From Sclerurus mexicanus (Eukaryota; Chordata; Aves; Passeriformes; Furnariidae), in assembly GCA_013396755.1 (NCBI GenBank), contig VWZF01000451.1, positions 310,001 to 374,000 of the forward strand: a DNA stretch of 64,000 nt, in the 5' to 3' direction. Made by a program: the position numbers and the translations under genes. Shown in pieces: positions 1 to 59,783 of this stretch. The notes below the pieces were generated by a model. The model ran no database searches, had not been told where the DNA came from, and saw only the letters and a list, made by a program, of their open reading frames with translations. The stretch's first letter is position 1, and each line of letters opens with the position of its first letter.

Positions 1-721
1 AGAAAGCTAATGATGTTCTGCAGGTGATGGCACCATGGGAATATTTCCTCTAGGGACTTTCTAACCTCTGTGACAGAGTGGAAAAAATCCAGTCAACTTT
101 GAGTTGGATGGCACACATGCTACAATTAACTGTAAACTAAGCATATTTATTACTGACACACACCTGAAATGAACAAACAGAACCGACACCACACTCCACA
201 TTGTTTTCAAAGAGAATGGCATTTCAAGCAAGGAAAACTGGCAGGGTTGGGGAGTGAGGGGTGTCCCCCCTGCTACCTTTCAGATGGGCACACATCTTCA
301 CTTTGGCCATACAAACTATTTCCTGGTTTCTTTTCGAGTAAATATTAAATTGAAAAGACTATTTCACTTTTGCAGCACCAGAAAAAATACTTGTATGAGC
401 CATCTTGAGAGGTTAACAAACCAATACAGGAAGAAACTGCTAGAAACAAGTCACTTAACATGTTTATTCCAAGAATCAATGTTTTCAACCAAAAAATAGC
501 CTGCTAGTGCAGGCACAAATCACACACCTTTTAAAAGCAGAAAAATCTGATTTGTTTCTGCATTGCCTCTCCTTTACTAACATCACAGTTGAGCAAGTAT
601 GGAACCCTAGCAAATCAGACTGATATTTCTAATTCAGTCTCTGCATACTTATCTAACACAGAAGGAAGCAGAGAACAAAACCCAAAACATTAACATATAC
701 TGTGCATAAAGTTTTGCTCAC
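1..721 (-). other. PCNX1: PCNX1 intron 16 (partial)
   Basis: This is noncoding sequence downstream of the exon 16 donor. No following exon, repeat or RNA gene could be recognised. The 81-codon plus-strand frame near 254-499 has no recognisable family features and is probably chance. Confidence 0.85.
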
Positions 722-48030
<47,309 letters not shown>

Positions 48031-51000
48031 CTTTCAAAAAAAAGTAAGAAAGAGTTAATGAACACAAGGTCAAATACCCATAAGAATACTGTAGATAGAG
48101 TTTAAGTTTCTTTCATGGAGAAAATATCAATCATAATGAAAATGACACCATCTAGTCCAATTTCGTGTGAGGAACGTTAGAAGTCTAGCAACACAGAAAA
48201 AAGGAACAGTTGGACTTCAAGATAACAAAGCACCACAGCAGTATCCTAAATAGACCTGTGTCACTGAAGCCTGAGAATCAAGTTCAACTCTCAGTCTCTT
48301 TTTCCAGGCTATTAGGATACAAGACTAGGAAGCTTAGAGCTAGCATGATCTTTTCGCGTGGCACACAGTATTCCTGATTAGCTGTTACAAATGAAAAAAC
48401 GATGGGAAGATTTTAAGCAACTTGAAAACTAAACCAAGCACAGGATGTGATCTTATTTCAGGGCCAGTACGCAGCAACAAGCCCATTTTAGAAAAACTGT
48501 TGCAAGTTTAACAGCATGGTTAAATGACAGAAAACCTGCTTAGATACCCAACACAGATGTTTTGAATTCACTTGTAGCTTCCAAAAACTACTTCTGCATA
48601 ACAAGATACTGATCATTAACAAAAGCCAAATTTTTTCCTAGCTGCATACAAAAAAAACCAAACCCATAAACCAAAAAAACGAGGCTGTTTACATTTGTGA
48701 TTGACACATTAAGCAGCAGTTCTCAATAACCTGCAATACCATAGGCTGCAAAGATTACTTGTGTTACATCATTATATGGCCATGGAAAGGCAGCCAACAC
48801 ATGTTCTGAACTGAATTTTTCAGTTTTGTCAAAGGTGGCCAGAAGCCACATAAAAAAATCTCAGTCCTGAATTCAACTTTTGAAGTTCCACTCCAGGTTA
48901 GGACTTCTCATGCAGCTTTTGCAGAGGTACATAGGGCTTTTACAGATCAATTCCTTCAGCAACAGGTACTAAGTATAGCCTAACAGCTAATTAAAAGAAG
49001 TGTTCAGAGTACTAGTTAAACTTCAGATTTCACTTCAAGGCTTTCATCCTTCTAATTTACCTTTTAGTCACATTTTTAATTTTGCCATTTCCCTAGGCAG
49101 TCACTAAACAAAATGAGATATTAATTCTTAATATTCACCCACAAACAGACCACATCGCTTACACAAGTAAGAAAACTATGTGTTCTCAAGTACTTCAGTC
49201 CATCACTATCCTTTACACCACTGATGGTGTAGTTCAAGATATATCTTCAAAAACACATATATACACAGACATATGACAATCAGAATTAACTAATATTCAA
49301 TATCCAGCAGGAACATTAATTTAGCAGATGACTAGAACAAATGAACTGTCTTACCAGACCTCCTCGCCTAAGGAAACTTCCAGTCTCCCTCCCCATACAG
49401 ACCATTGCAAGAGAAGTCTTTTTGGTGATCAAAGCCCCATGCATGTCTTGCAGAATCAGAAGGGGAAAATGACTATAGAACAAGACAAAGCACCCTCTCT
49501 ATTCTGCACATAAAAGTAGTTTTAGTAATTTAAAAGAGATCTGATTACAACATGAATATTTCTAAATATTCAAGAGTTTATTAGTCCTAGAAGTATTAGC
49601 ACTGCTTGTCACACAAGTGATGAGTTTAGCAAAAAAACTGCTTAAAGAGATCTCCAAATACAAAATACTGTACTAATAAAGGGAATAGAAAAATAAATAT
49701 TACTAAGTATCGTATTTACTGTTGACTTCAGAACAAAACCAGCTCTTAATCTGGCTGCTCTCACTTCATGGCAGTAAGAAAAACCAAATAATCAATATAA
49801 CATTTCTAAAGCCAAATACAAAAAATTGAATCTGGAATCAGATCAGGAGGCAGGTTATTTATTAAGATGCTTTTGTTAAAGAGATCAAGTTAAACCTACC
49901 TTTTACTTCAAAACAAGTTAAGTCAACACCTGATACAACATTTGAAGTAGGCCAGGCAAACTAAGCTGAGGTAATGCTCACTTAGATTTTGCACACTGAG
50001 CTGGGCAACACCATAATAGACAGGGAGATTCACTTATCAAGCACCACCTCAGGAGAAGAAAGAGGAAACAAAGCTATTTAAAAACAGCATCAGTAAGCAA
50101 ACAGGAGCCACAATGATGCTTATGGCATCCATACAACCCCTGAAGCAATGCTACAAGGGTTTCCTCAAGAAATGCAGTGTTTCCACTTCCAAAAAACTTC
50201 AGAGGCAGTTAGTTCCCTGCAGGCAAGGGCAAGTCCGTTACCTTTGGCAAAACTCATGAGCTTCCTGTACCTGCTAAGCAGTCTGGTACCCAATAACACA
50301 CACAACTTCAACTATCCTCCTCTTCACAAGTACCCAGTGTTCAGAAACCATTACCACAAGAGTCAGTCTAACACAAAATAACAAAAGCTTGAGTTAGCCT
50401 ATAAAATACATGCCTATCTTTATCTGTCTAGAGAGCTCTTCAATTTTGCCAGCAGTAAATAGGACACACTGTGTGACTTTATCTCGTGGAAAGCAAAATC
50501 TACACATCCTATTCTGCAAAAGAAAGCTTTAAGAACACGTAGGGAAAAGAGGCAAGACACTTCATGTAACTTGCAGCAAATTCAATAAAGAATTAAGGGG
50601 TGTTTTTTCCTCACATCCTGTCTTCACAGGATTGCAGAAGGCCAAAAATCAGGTAAGTTAACTCACTACTTTTCATTCTTCATGTTCATTAATAGCTACT
50701 CATGTAAGGATAGGGCATATACTCTGGGAACAGAAATTTTAGTATGCCTAGCTTACTCTGCTGTATGATCATGCCATACTACAGCACTGCCGCCCATGGT
50801 ACCACAATTTGTCTACAGTCCAGTCTCAGGAGGAAGACTTACTGCAACCTAACCTAAACCACTGGTGCCTTCTCTATTTTTTGTCACCAGACTTAGAAGC
50901 ATTCAACTTCCATTTGGGGTCTTCTCCCTCCACAAGCCAAGGCAAGCTATAGTGAGATTAGCATTTTAAAACATGCTTTGCATTTTACCACATTTGAGTA

Positions 51001-54000
51001 GACAGGTCTTTCAGCAGCAACCTATATGATACTATCTTCAAGACTGGAATACAAATCTAGGTGCTACAAATTGGCAGCTAAATTTTATTTCAGTTCTTTC
51101 CACAAGTACTAACGCATTTTTATCAGGCACAGCAGACTAAAAGCTCAGGTTCGAGCTTGTTAGTAGACAGCAGTTGGCTACAAGTCTTGTAGCTGTAACA
51201 GCATTTCAAAGAACATCCCATCTTACTGCACATCTCTGGTCACTTGCGTTAGCACCAGAAGAAAACATACACTCCACATCACTAGTCACAACTGAAGCTC
51301 TTGTAGAATATAAATAGCTAGACACGACCATACAAAACCTGCCTGTTTTAAATACATTCTGTTGAAAACTTCAGTCATCTAATGGCTGAACAAACCCAAC
51401 CATTAGATAAACTCCTAGCTGAAATTATTTCCCTGAATCTTTAAGGGAAGTTAAGTAGTACACTCAGATACGGCGGGGTAAGGACACTGATTTTCTACCA
51501 CCTTTCCCTAAATACTGTTACTTTCCTAATTTAAACCTTTGAAGACAACTTATGAAATCCATATTATACATACGTACAAAGGTAAGATGCAGGAATGCAG
51601 AGTTGAGGAGTAGGACTGTCCCTTCTGGAAGCTGCCGGCTTCCAGAAGTTAGCTCAGTTTTATCATAATGCATCTTTTGTGAAAGAGTAGGCAGAAAAAG
51701 CTTTAAGCTCCATTTCAGTGGTCAGTCTAAAACAGAAAACTCAAGACCACTAGTTACAGCACTAAAATATTCCCATTTGAACTGCAAAAAGTCACTGTAT
51801 CTTGACACAATGTTTCAAGCAGCTAAGTGCCAGGAATGAGAGGGAAAATCATTGAATGAAGGCTGTCGACATACTTAGGAATAAACACTATATGGATCTT
51901 GCCTAATCACATCTAGCTTCAACTAGACCCCCACAGATGCAATGAAGCTTCCAAATTCTTTTCAAAACAGAAATGCTTAGGTGTTACCTGTTGAGAACAC
52001 TCACAGGAAAGTCTCGCAACCCAAATTAGATTGCAAATTCTTACATAGAAGTGATAACAATCAAGCATTCATTAAGAAGTAACAGTCATCTTGTAAAAAG
52101 GCTTATCAGTTCCAGCATTTTGTGCCCAATATTTTATAGAAACATTCATATTAGAGCAGAGGAAAGATCAAGAACCAGATGCAGTTTTGTCCCCAATTTT
52201 TGTTTATGAACAGCCAGAGTCATTACGAGCTGCTGCTATGAGGAACCAAGTGCAGTTACAAGTTATCTAGTCTTTGACTGAGAACTCAAAAGTGTAGAAC
52301 TGAAACTTGAGTAGCTGAGAAACTACAAGTGTCTTAGAGTAGTATGGAATACCAGGGATTGTTATCACAGATCCAAACTCAATTATTTAAAATCTTAATT
52401 TAAGAAACACGACGTATTTCAGAAACTTCAATGAAAAAAACTTTCACGTGAAGCTACATTTATATGACCTACTTCTGTAATTATGTACACAAGTTAGGAA
52501 ATTAAGTGAAATTGTTGTCTAAACGACCTTGACTTTGACAGACAAGTTCTGTAGGTACATACGAGCCCATCACCCCAAGCAAGGTACAGTCCTGGCTCCC
52601 CTTCAGTCACTGGCAAAGTTCCACAAGTGTCAGAGCCAAGACTTCACCCCCTCCTGTGCACGTGGTGGGACTGAAACAGCATTCCGACTAAGGGAAGTGC
52701 TTTGGCAGCCTCCTCTCTTTCCCCTCCCCCTTGCAACACTGATGCATAGCATTGGCCTCTGCATTTAGGGTATTTTTTCAACTCTACCACTGTATTTTAC
52801 AAGGCAGTTGTACAGCTTCCCCATATAGAAAGCACATTTTCTTCTCCCCATTTCAGTTCTGGATTAGAGTGGAAACAGGGATCAGCTCTTACAACAGATA
52901 GGCAGATCAACAAGCACAGTTTAGTCTGTTACTGAATACAAATATGCAAACAGGATAGATTTCACTAGTCTAGAAAGCAGTATTTTTGCATGCATGCTGC
53001 CAAACCACAGATCCAAGAATACAGACTCAAGCAGACATTTCTCTTACTTTACACCCCAGTTCCTTCATTATCTACACTTTTCCTTTTGCCCCACATCCAA
53101 AAAGGACAGTATAAGTGTATAAATACACAAGAAAAAGAAAAGTATCCTGATCAGTAATACAGATACATTTGTGTATACATCTGTCTTCACAGGGTACAAT
53201 CCTCACTTTCATGTGCTTAAGCTCAGAAGGCAAATGAGGGACCACGGAGGAAAGGTCCTAATTTTTCAAGTCGATTTCCACCACACATTAAAAACATCAA
53301 CCCTAACAGTACTGACACACATGCAAAGAAAAACACAGACTTGGGGCATTACTTGTTGACCACAATCATTATCAGATTCCACTCTGAAAATACCAGATCA
53401 ATAGAAGGAATGCATAGAAAAAAGATTAATGTCAGGTGCAACAAACCAAGTCTTTAAGCAACAAGTGCATCTAAGTAAGTTTACTGTAAAATACATTCAG
53501 CCTTGAGAGCCAGCTACAAGCAAAGCTCTTGGGGGTACTTTTGTGTTGGTTGCTACAAAAGAATTTAAGAAGAACTACAGTTATTGCTGCCTTAATGCAT
53601 AAAAGTAACACTATGATCTTGCAATTTCTTATGTGAGGAAGTTTTGTAAGTAATATAAAACCTCCCAGCATTTTAACTCTTCGTATATACCTTGATTTTT
53701 TAAATCACACGGTGTTGTCTGCCAGCAACAAGTCACTTGAAGCAAGCTTAGAAACTCCCTCCTACACACCAGTGAGCCATGCTCAGAATTCAGATTATGA
53801 TTACCTAAGACTTTTTAAGCAAGTTCTGCTTATTTATGTCCCACAGCAATGCAACACTTAACGCCTTTTTATTCTGAAAAACAGCTTAAGACATACTAAA
53901 GAGCTAAGATGACCAACACAGTACTGCCTGTTTAGTTTGCGTCTAGACAACACTTAAACTGCAGAGGGTGGAAAGAGGGAAAACAGCCAAATATGATTCA

Positions 54001-55530
54001 ATCTGCTTTAACTTGTGACTAATCTTCCTACTTACTCTCAGGGAAGTTGGCACTTGTTGCATCTTTAACTTGTCCAGAGGTATGAAGCAAGAGAATTTCT
54101 CTGACCTCAACAAAACCCAAAGCAGCTTGCTGTTTGTTGTCTGTGTTTTTCCCTCGCACAGGAAAAAAGTTTAAGTAACAGTGGAGTTTAGCCCATAGCA
54201 CGGGTAACTGAAGCTTAACTGCTGCTGCAAGAGCAGCTGGAGACTTAAATGCTGGCCCAGATTTATCATTTGTCGAAAGATCAGTCCCCTTTCAAAAGTC
54301 TCCTGTGCATGCAGGATACACCTGTTCACAAAGATGTGGTGAGCTTTCTCAGCAAGGCAGTACTAATTAAATAGACTATTCTGTCAAAACAGAAAAGCAG
54401 TACTTCTATTAAAAAAAAAAATTAAAAAGCTACATTTAAAACCAAAAGGTCTCTCCTCTTCCCATATTCTGAGGATGAATAGACACAGATTCATAGTTTT
54501 TATAGAAAGGATCTGCTTAGTTGAAAGTTTTATCTAGCTGTTGTCACATTAACTTTGGTTTTAAAAGCAGTTTGTCTCAGCTTGTGGTTTTCATACCAGC
54601 AGTCTATAAGTTTTCAAACAAAAAGCCTTGGAGTTGCCTTTTCCAAAGCCCTGCAACAGGAACTAAAAACTAACCACAAAGAGCTGTAACCTCCTCTTTC
54701 ACGCTAGCTATTTCTTAGCATGAAGTGTCTCATTCTGAAATCTTACAGATCGCTTTTTAACAAAGAAAATGTCTGACCCCAGAGCTCTCAATCTCTGCAA
54801 CTGCACTTGTGTAGAATTTTTCCTCCAACATTTCATTCGCCAATTCAAAAGTTTTCACAAGGCAGTTTCTGCATTAGGTTGCTGCAGCATCTGGACCTGG
54901 CAGACTTGCAAATTACATTCTACCTCATATGCACGAAACTGGTCACAACACACCTCGTATAATCACACTTTTCTACTGAAAAATCCAAAGTAAACTATTT
55001 GCATTTCTCAAGGTACACAGAGCTTACACAGGAAGAAAACGACTGGCCAACAGGAAACCTCCTCCTTTCCCTCATAACTGATCACAACTCTCCTGTATTT
55101 GTTCCCAAGTCCAAATGTCAAGGAAGTCTGTAGGTTTAAAGGTTAGTATTTTAACAGCTCTGACTGAAGGGTCAGTTACAAAGATATATAGGACAGCCCT
55201 TTTCACAAACTAAGTACACTAAAGTACGGACCAAAGCAAAAAAACCGAAGTAATTTCTTGTCAATAACACACGCACCAGGAAACACCGTCAGCCAGCACA
55301 GTACACCACACTGCAGCCAAATAAACTCGTGGGTTACGGACCCACATCCCTCCACCAGACTCAAAAACCAGGAGATAACGCTGCCAGCCCGAAACACTGC
55401 CTAGATCTGACACCTTCTGTAGAAACTATGCTTTTTACAGCACGGCCAGCAGATCCGCAGCGGAAGCTGACAGAGCTATGCCCAATTTTGAGGGAAAGTA
55501 AACAGAAAACAGAAGGCACAGCGCCAGCGC
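48031..55530 (-). other. PCNX1: PCNX1 intron 1 (about 7.5 kb; right end uncertain)
   Basis: Noncoding sequence between exon 2 and the presumed first exon. I searched it for the expected N-terminal peptide (for example the WYYD stretch) and did not find it. It contains an A/C-rich run near 48645-48685 and a perfect 11-bp hairpin at 51622-51648. The right boundary is an estimate, since the exon 1 donor is not visible. Confidence 0.75.
51622..51648. repeat. Perfect 11-bp inverted repeat with 5-nt loop
   Basis: The arms CTTCTGGAAGC and GCTTCCAGAAG are separated by TGCCG, in intron 1. Each arm contains TTCnnGAA. No function can be assigned. Confidence 0.9.
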
Positions 55531-55628
55531 CTGTAGCCCCGCCGCGCCCCGACAGCGCCCACCCACAGATTCCCGGGAACAGCTCGGTGCTCCCGGACCG
55601 CCGTAGGCGCGACCGCGGCCGCCGGGCC

Positions 55629-55849
55629 NNNNNNNNNNNNNNNNNNNNNNNNNNNNNNNNNNNNNNNNNNNNNNNNNNNNNNNNNNNNNNNNNNNNNNNN
55701 NNNNNNNNNNNNNNNNNNNNNNNNNNNNNNNNNNNNNNNNNNNNNNNNNNNNNNNNNNNNNNNNNNNNNNNNNNNNNNNNNNNNNNNNNNNNNNNNNNNN
55801 NNNNNNNNNNNNNNNNNNNNNNNNNNNNNNNNNNNNNNNNNNNNNNNNN
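55629..55849. other. Assembly gap (221 N), probably hiding PCNX1 exon 1 and the start codon
   Basis: The run of N sits inside the CpG-rich region. Exon 2 starts in phase 0 at the residue expected after about 51 N-terminal residues (roughly 153 bp), a size that would fit in or near this gap. The gap is directly bordered by a GGG-rich hexamer array, a kind of sequence that often fails in sequencing. That the exon lies here is inference. Confidence 0.7.
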
Positions 55850-55895
55850 ACGGGCGCGGGCACGGGCACGGGCGCGGGCACGGGCACGGGCACGG
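55850..55895 (+). repeat. GGGCAC/GGGCGC hexamer array at the gap edge
   Basis: Seven GGG runs occur at exact 6-nt spacing (55852, 55858, 55864, 55870, 55876, 55882, 55888) separated by CAC or CGC. This meets the simple four-run G-quadruplex pattern with 3-nt loops on the plus strand, which is the template strand of PCNX1. The array may continue into the gap. Confidence 0.9.
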
Positions 55896-56009
55896 CCCGC
55901 TGTGGCCGCGGCACCGGCACGGCACGGGCACCTGTCGGCGGCCGCCTGCTGTCGCCGCAGGAGGTCGGGGAAACGGGGCAGACACAACCCTCGCTAGGGG
56001 CTTTTTCGG

Positions 56010-56232
56010 TCAGAGAATCTCAGGATCGGTTCGGCCGGAAAAGGCCTCTGAGGCCACCGAGTCCGACCCACGGCCCAACACCACCGTGTCCAGGCTTTCC
56101 TTAAGCACCTCCAGGGACAGTGGCTCCACCACTTCCTTGCGCAGCCCGTTCCAAAATCTAATCGCCCTTTCTCTGAAGGAATTCTTGCTAGTGGTCAACC
56201 CAAACCTCCCCTGGTGCAGCTTGAGCAGTTAC
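56010..56232 (-). mobile_element. CR1 LINE 3' fragment (antisense to the plus strand)
   Basis: The minus strand reads like the C-terminal end of the CR1 second open reading frame, with the FWNGLRKEVVEPLSLEVLKE type of ending, followed by the 3' untranslated tail resembling TTGGACTCGGTGGCCTC...GGCCTTTTCC. It is truncated at its 5' end as usual for CR1 and cannot move. It abuts the CpG-rich promoter region of PCNX1 on the upstream side. Confidence 0.85.
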
Positions 56233-57059
56233 TTCGGCTGCTTTGCACGAGTCCAGGCTCTGGCTTGCTTGGCCTGTGAGAACTCCTGCCCCCTGTACCT
56301 GTGTCACCTCCACTGTCCAGCTGCACTGCGGCCACCAGTTTGTCACGGTGCTGGGGGCACTGGGGCACGGGCCCTCCAGCTGGGATGCGGGCTTTGCCCC
56401 AGCCCAGGCACACCACCCCCAGGCTCGCCTCTAGTGACCCTGGGCCCATCCCCTTCCCCCTTCAAACCTCCTGTCTTTCCCTCTCCCAGGACTCACCTCC
56501 TGCTGAGGGGCCACATCCTCTTCTTGCGGCAGGGCAGGAGGATGTTTGTCCAGCAGACACTTTAATTCCCTAAAATTAAAGCAAGACAACCGCCCCACCG
56601 GTTTTGGAGTCCCCCCATTTACTATCAATACATGGTGTCACCAAATCCATGAAGTGCCTGTCCCCACCACAGGGTTTCTTGCTGGTTGTGACACCCACCA
56701 AGCCAGAACTACTGGAGTTTACTGTGAGAATACAACACAGCAGGTCATGGGTGCACCACAAGTCCCTCACAGATTTAAGTTTTCACTTCCACATTCACCT
56801 GTCTTCACAGGTCACTAGTTCTCATCAAGTCCCGGCTTTTCAAGCTTTTCCCTCAGACAAGCACATCCCTAAAGCCACATGTGGTTTAGAAAGGGACAGA
56901 CTAGGAAATGAGTCTAGAGAGCGCTGTCGAGCAAGGGAAAGGGGAACCCTCTTCTTTCCAACACTATGAATGAGGAACGCGGAGGATTCCTCATAACATT
57001 ACCTGACTCTCCAGTAACATTTTGGGACTTTGAGGACATGGGATGATACTGTCACTGCA
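56233..57059. other. Upstream flank with no recognisable gene
   Basis: GC-rich at first (to about 56550), then mixed. Several overlapping open frames of up to 159 codons occur on both strands because of the GC content; none shows a recognisable family or splice pattern. Remnants of older repeats cannot be excluded. Confidence 0.6.
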
Positions 57060-57815
57060 GTGGCAGAAGGATCCCACACAGTTTCTGTCCTCAAACCAAG
57101 TTAGTGTCCTACTCCAGCACATGCTGGAAAGCAGCTCTGCGGAGAAGAACCTGGAGGTCCCAGTGGACAACAAGATGTCCCTGAGCCAGCAGTGTGCCCT
57201 TGTAATCAAGAAGCTACAAGCTCCCAAGAAACAGGAATCCTGGGATAGTTTAGAAAGAGCACTGCCAGCAGGTTTAGGAGGATGATTCTGTCCCTCTACT
57301 CAGCCCTGGTAAGCCCATGTTGGGACTACTGTGTCCAGTTCTGGGCTCCTCAGGACAAGAGAGATGTGAAGCTCCTGCAGCAGAGGGCTGTGAATATGAT
57401 AGGAGACTGGAGCATCTCCTGTGAGGAAAGACTGAGGGAACTGAGCCTGTTCAGCCTTGAGGAGACAACTGAGAGGGGCTTTCATAAGTGTCAGTGTAAG
57501 TACTTTAGGGGAGGGTGTCAAGAGGAAGGAGCCATGCTCAGTGGTGCCAAGCAATAGGGTAAGAGGCAATGGACAGAAACAGATGAAGTTCCAGCAGAAC
57601 ATGAGGATGGACTTCTTTATTGTGCAGGTGGCCCCACACTGGAATGGATTGCCCAGAGACATTGTGGAGTCTCCCTCACTGGAGATATTCAAGAACTGTC
57701 TGGACATAATCCTGTGCAATCTTCTCTAGGATGACCCTGCTTGAGTAGGGAGGTTGGACCAAAGGACCCACTGTGTTCTCTTCCAACCTTACCCACTCTG
57801 TAACTCTGAGGCTCT
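57060..57815 (+). mobile_element. CR1 LINE 3' fragment, copy A
   Basis: The plus strand carries the familiar CR1 reverse-transcriptase C-terminal region: text equivalent to LYSALVSPCWDYCVQFWAP, followed by the ending HWNGLPRDIVESPSLEIFKN, then a tail like GGTTGGACCAAAGGACCCAC...TTCCAACC. It is broken by frameshifts and stops and is 5' truncated. The left boundary is approximate. Its right part falls inside the 1,967-bp duplicated segment. Confidence 0.85.
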
Positions 57816-59116
57816 GCGGCAGAAGAATCGCAGGAATGAAATAACCCAAGCACTCAGCCATGACTCATGATGAGCATGCATTTGGGTTGGTGTTTTCAAG
57901 AGGCTGCACTAATTCCTCAGACTCCACTGTCTCCCTGACAGTTAGTGAGCCAATGGCAGCATTTGGCTATTCTTGGAAAACCAGAAGACAGAAGTTACTG
58001 ACTCAGAGCAGATGTATTTAATCTATTTTTTGTTTCCCCAGTTGGAAAGTAGGGAGAAGGAATGAACACGAAACCTTAACCACAATGGCTCTCTCCTCTA
58101 GTATAAACAAATAAAACCTTTTTCAAATAGTGCATTTTCAAATACAAAACTGCTAGCAGTAGTTTGAAAAAGAACATTTTTTCACTCTGTCAAACAGGAT
58201 TGAGATATGAAAGGAAATAAGGTTGGGGGGAAAGGGAAAAAACCAACAGTGAAAACCTACAGAGGATTATCATGGATGGGGAGGGGGAATTCTCTTTATC
58301 CTTTTGAGTTAAAGCCAAACATGACAAGCCTCGCCAGTTACAGTATGCTCAGGGAAAACAATAAAACTATGAAGCCTGTTTTAACTACATGATTTGCCAA
58401 AATACCATTAAAAATTAAAATTACAAATATGGCTGTTAAAAGACATACATTTTTAGAATGTGTTATCCATAAATCTACTGGGATACTGTAATGACCAGGA
58501 TTATGAAGTGTTAGTTCTTCCAGCAGCTGTTTTATGTATTACATAACAGCTGTTCACCTTCTCCACAAAAAAAGAGGCAAGAGGGATAATTTTTATTAAT
58601 AACATGTCTGAAGGCTGCAGTAGATGCTTTAGAAACCTTTATACTCCTGTTGAGGAGCCATTGACTAAATCTGGACAGATTAGCCTCCATATCCTAGTAA
58701 TGATTCATGTTAAGCAGTGCCCCTGCATCAGAGGCTGTATGCTGTGGAAGCCTGTGGCTGTTTCCCCAGCCCCACTCCTAGAAGTCATTGGACCATTCAA
58801 CCAGCCATGAAGTGACAGGGTGGAGGGGTTAAAAGGAAAAAAATAAACAGAGGAAACAAACCAGAAATATTACACATTGAACTCTGACCCAAAGGAGTGT
58901 AACCTAGTTCCACTAGTTCCTAGTTCCCTGTTCAAAAGCACTTCATCATGGGATAATCTAGTCTGCATCCAGTAGAATAAGCAAGAGAATATAACATGCT
59001 TGAGAGGACAATTAAATTTCATTGTTTAGCTATTTAAATTCAGACAGACTGAAAACGTTAGAACACAAGATGGGGAAATATATTGGCATCTGTCCATGCC
59101 CAAAGGTAAAATTGAT
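57150..59116 (+). repeat. 1,967-bp duplicated segment, left copy
   Basis: This stretch reappears at a constant offset of 1,968 bp as 59118-61084. All open frames compared on both strands are identical between the two copies, and so are the edges I read base by base. It begins inside a CR1 element and ends at ...GTAAAATTGAT just before a single N. Confidence 0.95.
57816..59116. other. Unique-looking flank between the CR1 fragment and the junction N
   Basis: AT-rich noncoding sequence without a recognisable gene. It includes an imperfect hairpin near 58524-58552. It is present again, identically, at 59784-61084. Confidence 0.7.
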
Positions 59117-59117
59117 N
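59117..59117. other. Single N at the junction of the two identical copies
   Basis: One ambiguous base lies exactly at the boundary between the left and right copies, as expected for a contig join and not for a natural duplication. Confidence 0.95.
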
Positions 59118-59783
59118 CCTGGAGGTCCCAGTGGACAACAAGATGTCCCTGAGCCAGCAGTGTGCCCTTGTAATCAAGAAGCTACAAGCTCCCAAGAAAC
59201 AGGAATCCTGGGATAGTTTAGAAAGAGCACTGCCAGCAGGTTTAGGAGGATGATTCTGTCCCTCTACTCAGCCCTGGTAAGCCCATGTTGGGACTACTGT
59301 GTCCAGTTCTGGGCTCCTCAGGACAAGAGAGATGTGAAGCTCCTGCAGCAGAGGGCTGTGAATATGATAGGAGACTGGAGCATCTCCTGTGAGGAAAGAC
59401 TGAGGGAACTGAGCCTGTTCAGCCTTGAGGAGACAACTGAGAGGGGCTTTCATAAGTGTCAGTGTAAGTACTTTAGGGGAGGGTGTCAAGAGGAAGGAGC
59501 CATGCTCAGTGGTGCCAAGCAATAGGGTAAGAGGCAATGGACAGAAACAGATGAAGTTCCAGCAGAACATGAGGATGGACTTCTTTATTGTGCAGGTGGC
59601 CCCACACTGGAATGGATTGCCCAGAGACATTGTGGAGTCTCCCTCACTGGAGATATTCAAGAACTGTCTGGACATAATCCTGTGCAATCTTCTCTAGGAT
59701 GACCCTGCTTGAGTAGGGAGGTTGGACCAAAGGACCCACTGTGTTCTCTTCCAACCTTACCCACTCTGTAACTCTGAGGCTCT
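59118..59783 (+). mobile_element. CR1 LINE 3' fragment, copy B (inside the duplicated segment)
   Basis: The same CR1 fragment as copy A from its CCTGGAGGTCC point onward, lacking the first part because the right copy starts inside the element. It is probably not an independent insertion. Confidence 0.85.

Larger units (their letters stand above)
55530..56010 (-). promoter_or_regulatory. PCNX1: CpG-rich region, presumed PCNX1 promoter and first exon
   Basis: Both sides of the N gap are very GC-rich with many CpG dinucleotides (for example around 55600-55628 and 55850-55985), in sharp contrast to the AT-rich introns. Its position just upstream of intron 1 and the absence of any other candidate suggest the CpG island promoter of PCNX1. 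No TATA box or transcription start could be placed, and the boundaries are approximate. Confidence 0.65.

Noticed and set aside
55329..55997. Open frames of 161-222 codons on both strands through the N gap
   Set aside because: Most of their length is unknown bases; the ends are GC-rich hexamer repeat translating as Arg-Ala. None matches the expected PCNX1 N-terminus.
57282..57729. Open frames suggesting a small gene pair, repeated at 59250-59697
   Set aside because: They are CR1 reverse-transcriptase remnants with frameshifts, duplicated by the probable assembly error.
58524..58552. Imperfect hairpin CAGCTGTTTTATGT / ACATAACAGCTG
   Set aside because: It has a 2-nt bulge, no target-site duplication and no transposase; not supportable as a transposon end.
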